NCBI GenBank assembly: GCA_951799405.1
Contig: OX637332.1
Span: 10,111,001-10,175,000 of the forward strand
From: Agapetus fuscipes
Taxonomy: Eukaryota; Arthropoda; Insecta; Trichoptera; Glossosomatidae
Direction: 5' to 3'
DNA length: 64,000 bases
Positions 12,421 through 24,570 of this stretch are shown piece after piece; position 1 is the stretch's first letter, and the number at the start of each line of letters is the position of its first letter. Both the position numbers and the translations under genes were made by a program. The notes beneath the pieces were generated by a model, which made no database searches, was not told the DNA's origin, and saw only the letters and a program-made list of their open reading frames with translations.

Positions 12421-13072
12421 TGTGCTATAAATATGTGGTAATTTTAAATTCAAACTGAATACCCATAATTTCCATTTTGGGGGAAAATCAGGTATCAGGA
12501 GAATATTGAGCTTACCTACCAACAAAAAGTGAAATATATTATTTATTTTCATAAACCACCACGATCGATAAAAGTAAGATAAATACTGACTTCGTGGCAT
12601 TTAATTTATTTTTGATTCAGAGAATTTATAAGCCAATAAAAAAATTAGGAACACCACTGTGATTTCATAAAAAATAATGTCGTAAAACCCAATAATGTGC
12701 ATTGCAGTAGATTACAATAATAATTCTTAAGTATTACGCTGTACAAGATAACAAAAACGTTATCTATAAAGTTTCGTGTCATTCGAACAGATGGTGCTTT
12801 ATACAGGTTTATTGAATCGTAAATTTATAAAATTGCGATGAAAAATACACGGGAAATTGTATTTTATACCATAATTTAAAAATATTATGTTAAAAAAACA
12901 GGATATAATTTTGATTACAAATACATGGGGTTTATATGCTTATATGTCGAACAGAATCAAATACAACTATATAAAAAAAAGTCTTCCACTTCGGTCTTCT
13001 TTTGTCTTCCTTTTGATGTTCATACATGTTATAATTTTGTTGATATTAAAAATTTAATTTGTTGTGTATGTT

Positions 13073-13320
13073 CCTTGACTTATAAGGTTGGTATGTGGCT
13101 GACCACCCATGCTGTAGAAAATGGTTCACTTTGCCAATGTCACCCCTGTTTCAGGGAAGGTCGGCAGGAGTTGCAGGGTGTATGTTTATTTAAGATTCGG
13201 GTTTTTATATTGTAGTACCACATGCAGCATGTTTAGGCGCGAACTTATACGTGACTGTTTGTGAAAAGTCATATAATGTGAATCTCTAATGTTACATATA
13301 TTTTGCAACTTAGATTAGAT
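13073..13320 (+). repeat. SINE A copy
   Basis: Full-length forward copy with tail TTAGATTAGAT. Confidence 0.88.
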
Positions 13321-13849
13321 AAAAAAGTATGAGAAAAAAAAATGGAAACTTAGAAAATGACATTCTCTGTATTGTGTGTTTTTTTTTCTCATTTTCTGAA
13401 AAAATCCTAGACTGCCGTTTTTTATTCCATGCGATTCGTATGTGCCTTGAAACGCAAAAAAGTAAAACTATATTAATATAATTTTTATGTGCTTTCTGTA
13501 GATTTTTTATATCGACGTAAAAAAATAAATAAAGATGCCAAAATGTAATTTATAAATTGACACTTTTTTAAAGGTGACTCTATCTTTTGCAATACTGAAA
13601 CATTATCAAGTCCTTATCTGGAAGCCTATGATTCTCGTGTGTATTTTTTTGTTTTCGAGGTTTGACCGATAGATGTCAAACCGTCATCACCATAAGAAAA
13701 TGTTTTCGCCAATAAAGGTATTATTTTTTTTGGATAATATGTAAGCAAACAAGTCTATATATAAAAGTACAGAAATTGGGAAACCTAAAATTTTGTGAAA
13801 AGAAAAAAGTTTAGTAAAAGTTCTCGCACTTACACAAACCAGGATAATT

Positions 13850-14158
13850 TTTAATTTAAGTTGCAAAGATACCTATATTGAGATTTAAGGCTCATGCATG
13901 CCCACAAGCACTGTAACTGTAACTCTGTTTTCATTTCACTAGGGTTGGACAGAGCCTCTGCAGAGCTGCCTCTTCGGCGCTTGTAAGTCCGCGCTTACAC
14001 ATGATGCATGTGTACATACGAAATAAACTAAACCTCAAATGAACATTATCCTTGAAACTCCTGTTGCATTTCCCTGAAACTGGGGTGACATTGGCACAAA
14101 TGAAAAAAGTTTTCACAGCATGGGTGTTCGGCCTCATACCAACCTATTAATAAAGGAA
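13850..14158 (-). repeat. SINE A copy interrupted by a 65-bp LINE 3' fragment
   Basis: Reverse copy. 13913-13977 is foreign and matches the LINE end at 49424-49491. It forms a head-to-head pair with 14184-14392. Confidence 0.75.
13913..13977 (-). mobile_element. 65-bp LINE 3' end inside SINE A
   Basis: Matches the 3' end of the 49424-49650 LINE (RQLCRG then stop, and the same TAACTGTAACTCTG tail). Confidence 0.65.
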
Positions 14159-14183
14159 CACAAAAAATTCGAAAATTCAAGTT

Positions 14184-14392
14184 CCTTGACTTATAGGTTG
14201 ATATGCAGCTGACCACCCATGCTGTAAAAAATGGTTCACTTTGCCAATGTCACCCCTGTTTCAGGGAAGGACGGCTAGAATTGCAGGGTGTATATCCATT
14301 TGAAATTTGAGTTTTTATGTTGTAGGTTCGCATACGGCATGTGCAAGCGCGATCTTACATATTTTTATTACAGATTATAGATAGAAGAAATT
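14184..14392 (+). repeat. SINE A copy
   Basis: Forward copy that loses homology after GCGATCTTACAT but keeps the ATTATAGATAG tail. Confidence 0.82.
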
Positions 14393-14689
14393 ATTTTCAC
14401 AAATATAAGCTGATTAAATTTTTCAAATATTCAATATGATTTGTATGACGACAGTATGAATTAACTCTTATTTCAGCCAAGAATAAAATCTTGAGCGTCC
14501 ATCTGTCTCTGTCCTCAGCCACCGTCCTCCAGCACTATGTTAATCATTTTAGCAATTCGATGTTATGCATTTTAAATATTCATATCAAACTTTACTCATT
14601 TTTAAGACCAGTCCTTGGTAGGCAAGAAAAAACTAGGTTTTCTTTGCTTTCAGACAAATAGGTACATATTAAGTGGCTGTTTGTTGTCA

Positions 14690-14884
14690 GTACCCTGAGT
14701 ACGAGTTTTTTCACCGTACTCGAAGTATTGAGTATTCAATAAAAAATGTATGTGAACTTGTAAAGCACCTTTGGCAAAAATGGTTTGGAAACTTTTTTTG
14801 CCAGAGGTGCTTTACAAGTACACATACATTTTTCTCGAATATTCAATACTTCGAGTAAAGTGAAAAAACTCGTACTTAGGGTAC
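14690..14884. mobile_element. Foldback element, 195 bp with ~80-bp arms
   Basis: GTACCCTGAGTACGAGTTTT on the left matches AAAACTCGTACTTAGGGTAC on the right in reverse complement. The inner arms around AAGCACCTTTGGCAAAAA also pair. Target duplication not evident. Confidence 0.7.
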
Positions 14885-16752
14885 AGACTAGTTAAACTTG
14901 CAAATAATGTATGTATCGCATCGGTTTATTACATGCAGAGATGTGGGCTAATCTTAGTAAATAAATTCTAGATACACAGTTTCTTCTTAAATTTGAATTA
15001 CAGTTTTCGACCTTTGCTAGGGATCGAACTAAGTGCGATGTGAACTGCCATTTTGTAATGATAATCGATAGTCGTCTTTGGGTTAAATGATAAATCTTAA
15101 GCATACATCACACTCAGTCAGAAATTCAAATACAATAGATACCTCTTGTATTTGTGGATCTTTTGAACGATTATTCTGTTTTATGCAACAGCTGTTACCT
15201 CTAAATAATATTTATTTAATCAATTTAAGCAAATACTAAAAGTCGCCTTATAACTTGCACAATAACAGTATTTACTTAATTATAGTATTCATATGGTGTC
15301 AACAAATATTTGAGCAGGTACATTTTGCCAGTTATTTATTTTTGCTATTTTTTTCTCAACCACTCAGTCGTTTTTGCTGCAGCATTCAACCTGTGAATTT
15401 TGTTACCCATTAAATTATCAATGATTGGTCAAGCTATAGGAGTAAAAAAATGCATAAATTGCTCAAAGGCCGTTTGTTCAGTTTGACCCACATATTAATT
15501 AGATTCTAATAAATTTAAATCAAAGAAATGTACACACTTTATTTCAACAACAAGACTCAGCGCTCAGATATAGTTTACTAATGCTGTTTTAATATTGTTA
15601 TGTAAAATGCTTGCATAATTATTAAATTGCAACTCGAAAATCTTAATTTACTAAGCCCGATTTTAGATCAACTGAGGCCATCGAGGTAATTTCACTTAAG
15701 AGTCTCCCACTGTGTATTCAGTCTGTCGAAATTGCGCCACAAGTAACTGCTTCTCTCGACTTTTAAGGCCAAGTGACTTCAAATTTTTTCGGTTACTCAT
15801 TCCTGGCATATGGTTTCTTAGATACGCCCATCTTTGACATAGGTCATCTGAACCTGGGGTAAAGTCTTTAGAAAGGAAATTAATTGAAAAACATTAATTG
15901 GTCATTGTTGCAAATGTTACCAAACGTGATGCAAAGCAATGCCTTTTAATGAAACGCTGCGGTGTAAATTGAATTGAATAAAAGAGCCTTTTTCAGTTTT
16001 CTTTCAGAGCGTTTTCACATGACGTAGCTATACTTTTTATGCTATACATTTTTCTCGACATTGTAATTGACGGTGTTAGGTTCATCCGTTCGTGAAAAAT
16101 GCAAATTATTAACATTTTATCCATAGCTCTACTCATCTATGGACAAAACTAAAAAAAATGTTACTACATTATAGACATACGACACATTTTTGTTAGGCCG
16201 GCTCAAGTGATTCGATTTCTTAAAATTTCCTTATTGTTAGTGAAATCGGGCATAACCCTGCTGCTGGATGAGAAGGTTGTCTTTGACTAAAAAGGCTGAA
16301 ATCGTTTCTAACTTGGATATGGACCTAGAATTTCTGATAATGTCCGAAGATAGATGTCAATACAAGAAAGAAGAAGTGATTATATAAGAATGAAGCACTT
16401 GTTTCCTATAATTGTTTGCTGTCATCCTCAATGCAACTAGCCCTCAAGTTATATTTATTATTAAATATTGTAGAGAAGTCTGAAGGCAAAAGGTAATCCA
16501 AGTATTTAAAAATCTGTGTTTGAAAAGAACTGAAACCTTCATATCACTGGAAATATCTATGACTATCCAATTTCATCAAAATTCATGTAACATTAATTTA
16601 TTGGTATTACTCTGTGTATCTTTTTTCTTAACCCTTATTTTTAACTTTTAACAAACCTTAGATAAATGAGTCTACTATAAGTTGGATTTATAGTGAATCC
16701 CAATCGCAAAGGTAACCCAATTCATTAAACATTTAAAGAAATGTTCATCGTT
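14885..16752. other. Unassigned AT-rich sequence
   Basis: No family member, RNA gene or convincing frame seen. Likely intronic or intergenic. Confidence 0.55.
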
Positions 16753-17074
16753 CCAGTCGATAGCTCAGTTCGTAGAATGCTTTTATTCTATGCTGAGAGC
16801 TAGGGTTCGATCCCCACCGAGGGCGTCAAAAGTAATTTCCCGTTTCAGTGTTTATTTCATCCCCAAAATAAAATACTAGTAAATTTTCTTCGGCCTTCAG
16901 AAAAAATTAAAACCAATCTCCTCAGGATCTGGAAAATTCTCACTTCAAAAGAAGTGGTTGACGTAAGGCCCGGTCTCTTACCTGTAAACATAAATAGGCC
17001 CCACACGCCAATTGCAACGCCTCCGGAAAAATCGTGATAAAAAATTACACTATGTGTACAGTCTTGTTGCTAAG
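16753..17074 (+). repeat. SINE B copy
   Basis: Full-length. Box-A-like GATAGCTCAGTTCGTAGAAT and box-B-like GGGTTCGATCCCC. Confidence 0.87.
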
Positions 17075-17179
17075 AATTCTCTAGGATACCGACCCTGAAT
17101 GTGGTAGAGGCTTGTATTGAAGCTCTGTACACATACGCACACACAGGCGCTTGTTTTTTAGCTTATTGTTTTCAGATTG

Positions 17180-17310
17180 AGAAAGGGGGCTGTCACGCGG
17201 CCGGGTCACGTGCCCGCCCGGTCGCCATGACAACGCGTCCAGCCTCTGTTTTAAATACCGGCCAAAATTTCCCCCGCTTATAAATAAATACCTACAGCAC
17301 TCGTCCGCTA
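17180..17310 (+). promoter_or_regulatory. GC-rich patch with E-box and TATA-like word, possible third promoter
   Basis: A GC-rich patch carries GTCACGTGCCCG at 17205-17216, the same 12 bases as at 29335-29346. TATAAATA follows at 17279-17286, with a possible start region near 17308. No coding exon is evident downstream; SINE A and RTE sequence begin within about 100 bp. Could be an enhancer, a promoter remnant or TE sequence. Confidence 0.25.
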
Positions 17311-17395
17311 CAAAAGATATAATCTAATCTACATAATATTTACCATCTCAAAGAATGTACACACATTGTAAAATTAAAATGCATTCATGAAATAC

Positions 17396-18035
17396 TGAGG
17401 TGCGGCGTAGAAATGCTACATCTTTCCAGTTGTAATCGATGGTATGGAAGGGTGGACAATTACACAGTTCTTCAACAGAAAATCACTGCCTTTGAAATGT
17501 GGGTCTATAATAATAATCTATAATCTAAGTTGCAAAGATATATTAACATTTAAAGCTCATATAAAATGCATGCACACAAACAAACACCTGTAGTTCGCGC
17601 TTACAAATGCTGAATGTGTTCTTACAAATAAAATCCAAACCTTAAATGAACATAAACCCTACAACTCTTGCCGACATTCCCTGAAACAGGGGTGACATTG
17701 GCAAAGTGAACCATTTTTTACAGTATGGGTGGTCAGCCTCATACCAATCTATAAGTCAAGGTCTACCGTCGGATATTGAAGTATCCCTGGATGAATCAAG
17801 TCACAAAATTCTTGTATGAATATCAGAGCCGAACTCCTGATATCCGTCAAAAGGCTCTTATCATTTAGGGAAGAATTGAGGGAAGACGAACACCAAGTTG
17901 AAGGAGAACACCTTGGTTGAAGAGCCTGAGACAGTGGTTTTGCAGAAGCAAAAGTCTTTCGCGCTGCAGTATAGAAGGTGCAAATCGCTTTAATTATCGC
18001 CAATCTTCACTGAAGAGTCACAAAAAGAACAAGAT
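17396..18035 (+). mobile_element. RTE LINE 3' fragment, split by SINE A
   Basis: 17396-17517 and 17760-18035 match the last part of the RTE ORF and its 3' end (GCCAATCTTC..TGAAGAGT..CACAAAAAGAA). The SINE A at about 17518-17760 interrupts it. Several substitutions and indels show it is old. Confidence 0.8.
17518..17760 (-). repeat. SINE A copy inserted in an RTE fragment
   Basis: A (G)GTCTA duplication lies at 17512-17517 and 17760-17765. Deleting the SINE restores continuous RTE sequence. This fixes the SINE ends at CCTTGAC (5') and the TATAGATTATTATTA tail (3'). Confidence 0.88.
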
Positions 18036-18301
18036 TTTTTGTTTTTATAATGTACACATAACACAAAAGATATGTTTCCAGCATTGAAGTAATGTACATC
18101 AAATGACAAGAGTGAAAAAAAGACGAATGTGTTTTTAAGACTTGTTTATGCTTTATTTCCATTACAAGTGTAATAGGAAGATTTTCTTTTATTTTTGTAA
18201 CCAAAATTCAACTACAAACATTATTTAAAAATTCAATAGGATAAAACAGAGTTTAAATTTCATTGATTGTAGAGGCATTAACTTTGTAATCGTTCATCTT
18301 A

Positions 18302-18400
18302 AGAGATAAAAAGAAAAACCACTGTGTATTCGATTACTATGAGTTATATTTAACTCATCGTAATCGAATACAAAGTGGTTTTTGTTTTTATCTCAGAGTT
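18302..18400. mobile_element. Foldback repeat, ~43-bp arms
   Basis: GAGATAAAAAGAAAAACCAC ... GTGGTTTTTGTTTTTATCTC with an 8-base loop region. A likely small MITE remnant or a strong hairpin. Confidence 0.6.
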
Positions 18401-18404
18401 TTAA

Positions 18405-19436
18405 TACTCACTTTTTATTTCATTTTTTTGCTCAAATGTTTTCGCCTAATAAGGCATCTTCAGGAGCATAATTGTTACAAATATTTTTATTCAATTACAA
18501 ACATGTTGTACACGCAAAATAAAATTGATGCCTCTATCATTAAATATTAATTAAATAAGTATTCATGAAAATGAAACCACTAGAGTATACAAAAAACAAC
18601 TTTTAATGTCCTTCATTGATATAAGAGAATAGCTCGAAAAAAGTTTTGTCTCGCATGTTTTGTTGTTTTATACGTGCGAAATCACACTTCTATCATTGAT
18701 AGCGCAATTTTTGCACGTTCCTCTCGCATCAATATAAATTTAAATTTTGCTTTCTGTTTATAGTATATTTTTGTTTCGATATTTTAAGTTTTATCTACTT
18801 CTTATTTACACGAAAAACAACTCAATTATTGCGTCAAGAATGTTCAAGTACTAATTCAAGTACTATTCAGTTTTCGTATTGATTTTTTTATTTCAGTGTT
18901 TTCTTTGCATAAAGTTCTCAGATTCGTTAAGATTCACCCAGTTCTAACGTTTAATGTGAATCTGAAGTAACGGGAAAATCTCTATTCCCGTAAAAAATCC
19001 AGTTGGCGTTCTGTAAAAATCTGCACTCTTTTTGCAATATCTATTATAATTTGAGTTCACTTTTCATACACGCGCAAAAGAGACCAAAAATATGTTCATG
19101 CTTACATACTCGTACATTATGACTTGCTTACGTCTAAAAGAAACCAAAACCTCAAGTGTCTTTGTAAGTAGAATCTCAGCAATCAATAACAGAATATTAG
19201 TTTACCTTCGTTCCTACAGCCCGGCACGTTACGACGCAACTTTGTTCTCTTTGTCAAATGTATGGACCTACTGTTCAGATTTTATTTATTTACGACAGAC
19301 ATACAGAGTTTTTTAGAGAAAGAAAACGAAAACTCATTTTAATAGTGAGAAGTTTCTAAAAACAAACAAATGATTTTAATTATTTATGTCGCTTGATTAT
19401 TTCGAACAACCATTTTTGGGTTTTATGAGGCACCAT
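18405..19436. other. Unassigned AT-rich sequence
   Basis: Contains TTTTCGCCTAATAAGGCATC near 18440, similar to a word near 13700, possibly a small shared element. Otherwise nothing. Confidence 0.5.
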
Positions 19437-19551
19437 GATTTGGTACAAACACTACGGTATTCCTGTTATAATTGATAGTCACTGTATTTACTTAGTACTA
19501 GGCTCAGTGACCTAAGTACATAGTAAATTTTACCGTTGTACCAAAATATGC
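19437..19551. mobile_element. Small foldback element, ~110 bp
   Basis: TTTGGTACAA..ACGGTA at the left pairs with TACCGTTGTACCAAA at the right. The interior is itself partly palindromic (TTTACTTAGTACT / AAGTACATAGTAAA). Confidence 0.5.
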
Positions 19552-20011
19552 TTGGCAACTAAAACGTTCACTAGTGGCGCTGTTTTAGTAAGCTTATATT
19601 TTTGGTAGATTCTACGGTTGAGTTTCAGCGGAAAGTGTTATGCTTGTCACACAGGTCACAAGGACTGGAATGTGCTTTGCTGGGAATCAAAGTACAAAAT
19701 GTGATGATCTTTTGGTGCCACGATTATTTAAATACTTATTTTTACTTTTTCATTTGTACGTAGGTACATTATAACTTTCTGAAGTGAGGACGAAAATGAG
19801 TACTTTTTGTGGTTGTTAATGTTTTTTTAGTCCGTTTATTTTTCTAATAAATCACACGCTTTATTCTTTAAATTTAATTTGATATTTGTTCTTATTAATA
19901 ACTTATATTTAGAAATGAAAATTATCAAAATATATATTTGTTAATGTGATAGATAGATAGAGTTCCTTAACAATAATAAATTGACAATATTTTTAGTGCC
20001 GTTTTGTGAAT

Positions 20012-20818
20012 TCACTGCAAGGGCACTGCAGAGCCATAGCCCCTCCTGAACAAGCATGTCTTCAATCCTGACTTAAATGCACTTGTACTCTCCACAGCTC
20101 TCAGCTCGTGTGGTAAGGCATTCCACAGCAGAGGGCCAGCAATGCAAAAGGCACGATCTAAATAATTGGCCATGTTGCTTCTGCAGGGAACCCTGAATCT
20201 ATTCACAGCAGTATTGCATGCAGACCTCAGGGTACCCCGCCTACCCTCTACTGTGTCCCCCACACATAGCTCTGAGATATACAGTGGCGCAATGTTCTGC
20301 GAGGACTTAAATACAGTTAAGCAGACCTTGTACTCCACCCTCTCCTTTATTTTCAGCCAATGAAGCTGATCCCTGAGTGAGGGTGTGATGTGCTCAGTAA
20401 TTTTTAAATTACAGATCAAACGTGCCGCAGCATTAAGCACAGATTGAAGTCTGCCCAGCTGTACAAGTGGCAAGCCACTGTATATCCCATTACAGTAATC
20501 AAGCCGGGAGAGCACAAATGCAGCAACAAGAGCCTTGGTTTCCTCGACTGGCAAGCATCTCCTGATGCTCCTGATCAATTCAATCTGGAACATTCCAGCA
20601 CTTACTGTTTATGATATTTGGGTTTCCAGTGAAAGTCCAGAATCTATATATACTCCAAGAAATTTTAAGATTGAGGATGGTTTGATACTCACACCCTCAA
20701 TAGGAATAGAGTTAGTCCCACAAAGGTGCTGTCTGCGCGGGGAAGAGATCCACATTATCTCTGTCTTAGATGGATTAAGTTTATTAAGCTTACAATGTGC
20801 CATCCATCGCGCATCCAT
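20012..20818 (-). mobile_element. CR1/L2-type LINE, C-terminal RT region, frameshifted
   Basis: Two reverse-strand frames (20609-20851 and 20012-20593) together give the late RT and C-terminal region. KLNPSKTEIMW and LGVYIDSGLSLE come first, then VLSRLDYCNGIYSGLP and LLWNALPHELR, with a stop at 20012. A frame change lies near 20600. A TATC-rich tail follows at about 19950. Motifs are those of CR1/L2/Daphne-like LINEs. SINE A adjoins the 5' edge. Confidence 0.85.
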
Positions 20819-21050
20819 CCTTGACTTATAGGTTGGTATGAGGCTGACCACGCATTCAGTAAAAATTGATCACCCCTGTTGAAGGGAGAGTCTGTAAAGT
20901 TGCAGTGTTAATGCTTATTTGAGGTTTTATTTTTAATTTGTTAATACACATGCAGCATTTGTTAGCGAGAACCTACACGTGTCTGTTTGTGAGCATGCAT
21001 TGAATTTGAATTTTAAATGTAGACATATCTTTATAACTTAGATTATAGAT
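20819..21050 (+). repeat. SINE A copy
   Basis: Forward copy with a shortened middle. Abuts the 5' end of the CR1/L2-type LINE fragment. Confidence 0.82.
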
Positions 21051-21057
21051 AATAAAA

Positions 21058-21262
21058 GGTTGCAAAGATATATTAGAATTTCGGATTCATATCAAATGCA
21101 TGCTCATAAGCCGACACGTATAATGCCGCCCATGTACTTAGGTAAATGAAAATAAAACATAAATCACGGATGAACATAAGTCCTGCAACTCTTTCTGCAC
21201 TTTCCTAGAATAGAGGTGACTTTCAAAAAGTAAACCATTTATTAAAGTATGGGTGAAGCCTG
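21058..21262 (-). repeat. SINE A copy, degenerate
   Basis: Reverse copy tail-to-tail with 20819-21050, separated by about 8 bp. Confidence 0.72.
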
Positions 21263-21685
21263 AAAATATGAACGTTACATTTAAACATATAATACGAACA
21301 AAAGTATGTAAAAAACTCTTTATTGTTATAAAACGTCATTCCTCTGAAACTCATATATCTTGGAAATATTTATTCCTGAAGCCTTTCTGAATTAAAACAG
21401 TTTACTCATTAAGAATCATTAAATTTCTTAGGGAAAAACTCATTGTATATAAGTTATTTCCAGGAATTGTTCGCAATTTTCTTCTGTATGACTTCCCGCT
21501 ATAAACAATAAACTTTTGCTAACAGCGGACGAAACTACTTTTGTACTATTTGCAAATTATTATTCTTAACAATGTATAACTTTTTTAAATCTAAAATTTC
21601 TTTAATAAAAAAATATCTCAACTAAGTAAAAGCTTACGAAAGTGAACATCATTTTTGCGTAACTATTTTCTTATCCTTTATTATT

Positions 21686-21979
21686 CGAGAGCTCGCGTTC
21701 GAATCCCACTGAGGGTGTCAGATATGATTTGTCGTTTCGTTGTTTATTTTAAAACCCAAAATAAAATACCGGCAAGGTTTACTTAGTCTTTACAAGAAAT
21801 GAGTACCAGCTCCCTGGGGAGTTGGGAAACCCCCACTTCAATTGAAGTGGTTGACGTATGGCCCGCCCCCTTACCTGTAAAAATATAAGTGTTCCACTCG
21901 CAACATGCGAAACCCTTCGGCAATAACGTGGCAAGAAGTTGCACTATATGTGTAGCTTAGTTGCGCTTGCATTGCGCAA
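21686..21979 (+). repeat. SINE B copy, head-truncated
   Basis: Starts within the tRNA-like head (GCGTTCGAATCCC) and keeps the whole tail GTGTAGCTTAGTTGCG. A further internal fragment follows at 21992-22032. Confidence 0.85.
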
Positions 21980-22567
21980 AATCATAATACTTTCAAGGTT
22001 TACTCAGCTTTTACAAGAAATGAGAACCTGCTACGCGAACAATGTTTTTTTTATAAATGAAAAATAAATCCTTTGCATATTTGTATTTTAGGTAAATAGA
22101 ATAAAAAAATGTTATATTTTTTAGTTTGATTCCAAAAATATTCTTACTTCAACTACGAAAAAAAGTTTTTTTTTAGTTTTAAAAATTTGCAGATAATGTT
22201 TGTATAAAAAGTATGAAAATATAGTGAAAAAATGAAAATTATAAAATACGAAATAATACTACTTGATTCAGTGATCAATATATTTTACAAAACAAAGGTA
22301 TTAGTTATTGTTAAAGTACGCGAAATATTCTGCCAATTTTAGTCTGTAAATTCTTATGTAAGGGGTGCGTTGCAAGTGATAGATTTATTCATTCCTTTGC
22401 AAATGTACTACGTCAGTTCAATTCAATGCAACAATAATTATTTTTCGTTCAGTACAACTTCTATCTACGATCGACGATTATTAAAAACTTTAACCATTCT
22501 TTCAATATTTTTTTACAAACATTTAATTGGAGAATTTCCCAGGTCCTTTCTAATGGATTAATTTTGT

Positions 22568-22700
22568 TGGTCCTCCTATGGGTTGGTCCATCCGCCTTCA
22601 GAGACGATTTCTCATTTTCAAGATAAAGCCTTGGGTAGTTCTACCTGGTAAGTTGCTTATACCATCAACTGTTTAGTTATGAAGGGATTAGGAGGAAAAT
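22568..22700 (-). mobile_element. RTE LINE fragment: 5' region only
   Basis: Reverse-strand sequence matches the 5' untranslated part of the full-length LINE (about 26060-26210), including the stretch around GAGACGATTTCTCAT. No ORF portion follows, unlike ordinary 5'-truncated copies. Confidence 0.7.
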
Positions 22701-23390
22701 GTGGATATGTTATGTTTTTGCTTGGGTTTTTTTAAATTAGATTGCGGTTTAAATTTATTTTACAAGATTTATTTTTCACAAAATCGTTTACAATATATTG
22801 CTCACTCTTCACTCTTTGCTTACAGGTTTTCGTGTTACAATGGTCAAAGTGACTCTGTCTGTCCCACAGAATATTTGCTCGTATATATATGTGCGGAAGG
22901 GACGATTCTTGCATGCTCGAGAACATGGTTGACACTTCCAAGTAGATGGTATACTAGAGCATTGTTCCACACTATACCAGAGACGTCACACACACCAACC
23001 AGCGTGCCTATGCTCACGTACGAACTCAAACGTTCGTAACAATAAGATAAGAAAGAGGAATTGTGATCCCTGGTAAAGATTGGGGAAGTTTCGCCATTCC
23101 CAATTAGATTGACCAATAGAAGTCTGCTTGCCGCTACCTAAAACTGAACCATTGCGTATTTCTAAATTAAATATAATTTTGTATAGTGGTGTTCATTGTT
23201 GTGCTGCAAATTGATATTAAAATGGGACTGAAGATGATGTTTTATAGCAAGGGGTTTCAAAACATTCTAACCTTAGGTTTAGGTAGGCTTAGGTATTAGG
23301 TTTACTGTTTACTAAATTTAGATCTAAGGGTCAAAACTTGCTAAAAATGCTGTTGACGAGAAGCGAAAAAATGTTGTTGAGTAGGGACAT

Positions 23391-23818
23391 CAGGCCCGGA
23401 TCAAGGGCGGTTCAAGTGGTACGACCGAACCAGGGCCCCCACGAACAGGGGGGCCCCCAAAGGACAAGAAAAACTTTTTTTTTCAGTGATCAGGCCTTTC
23501 CAGGCAATTGCGACCAAGGGGCCCTTGATTACAGACTCAATAGAAATTAGCTTACCTACATGCATTACAACAAAAATATATTTGGGGCTCAAGTCTTAAT
23601 AGGCATACGTGACGAAGGGGCCCCCCAAAAGCTAAAAAATATTAGAAAAAAACATTTCAACATTTTTTTTCGGAAAAGGTATGCATCTTTGGCGTTGTGA
23701 AAAAATATGGGGAAAAGTGGTGGGGTAATAATTTTGAGGGAGGGGGGGGGGGGGGGTCATATAGGGGGCCCCGAGTTTTCCCGCACCAGGGCCCCCAGAG
23801 GGGTTTATCCGGGCCTAA
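23391..23818. mobile_element. G-rich element with AGGCCCGGAT inverted ends
   Basis: AGGCCCGGAT at 23391 and ATCCGGGCCT near 23818 form 10-bp inverted ends. The interior has many GGGGGCCC words and a long G run near 23740. Looks like a non-autonomous DNA transposon; no target duplication could be fixed. Confidence 0.5.
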
Positions 23819-24477
23819 GTAGGGTGTTTCGAAAAAGCTTGTTACACCACAAGTGCGTTCGTTATTATTTAGTCTTTGTTTATCTTACTTACCATAGCAA
23901 CAGTTACAGCAATATGCCCTTGACTGTCACGGGCCACATTTGGCGTATGTGCCGTAGCTTGATGGTGCCTTTCCTATAATATCACTTCTACTACTTTCCA
24001 TACTTAAATCCATTTTTTTACCCCAAATTTAAAGTATTCTATCTTAATTTTACATGTGTATTCTTCGCTACACACATTCTGTAAAAAATACTTACTTTGT
24101 ATAAAAACGGATGCCCAGAGTGACAAAACCATGTTGATCTGAGTTTCATATTTTCGTACAGTAAGTAAGTACATTCCCATGTTGCAATAAATACAAAAGC
24201 GGACCTAACATATGCATGTACATCAGCCTGCTTGTGGATTTATCATGGTAAAATATCCCAGAAACTTAAATTAGTCTAAATATTATGTTTGCGTGTAGGT
24301 AATATGTAAAGTCCGTTATTGAATGATTCAAAACATTGGTTGACACGTTGCTACCTAGTACTTACAAATCATGAATTTAAATCCTACCAAGAGAATGCAC
24401 TTTACAGTTAGGCGAGATTTCGATTATAAATACAGGCGGATTCTGAATAATTGTTGTCCTTACTTAAATAATTCTGT

Positions 24478-24570
24478 AATTTAAGTTGCAGAAGTACACC
24501 AACATTTGAGACTTACTTTTTATTTACAAGCATAAACAAACACGTTTTCACAAGCTGAAGGTGAACGGGC
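24478..24570 (-). repeat. SINE A 3' fragment, degenerate
   Basis: Only the tail-proximal third is recognisable (TAATTTAAGTTGCAGAAGTA, then CAAACACGTTTTCAC). Confidence 0.5.

Noticed and set aside
12238..12600. 120-codon reverse ORF
   Set aside because: Much of it lies in a SINE B copy; the rest is AT-rich with no motif.
17101..17283. 60-codon ORF in the GC-rich patch
   Set aside because: Begins in SINE B-adjacent sequence and ends in the TATA-like region; no coding evidence.
18430..18480. Penelope-like or other element suggested by GCCTAATAAGGCATCTTCAG, with similar words near 13700 and 51085
   Set aside because: Too short and isolated; no RT or GIY-YIG-like sequence found nearby.
22701..23116. 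Overlapping 112-codon (+) and 90-codon (-) frames
   Set aside because: No recognisable motif, no repeat or splice context, and both strands open over the same bases; treated as chance.
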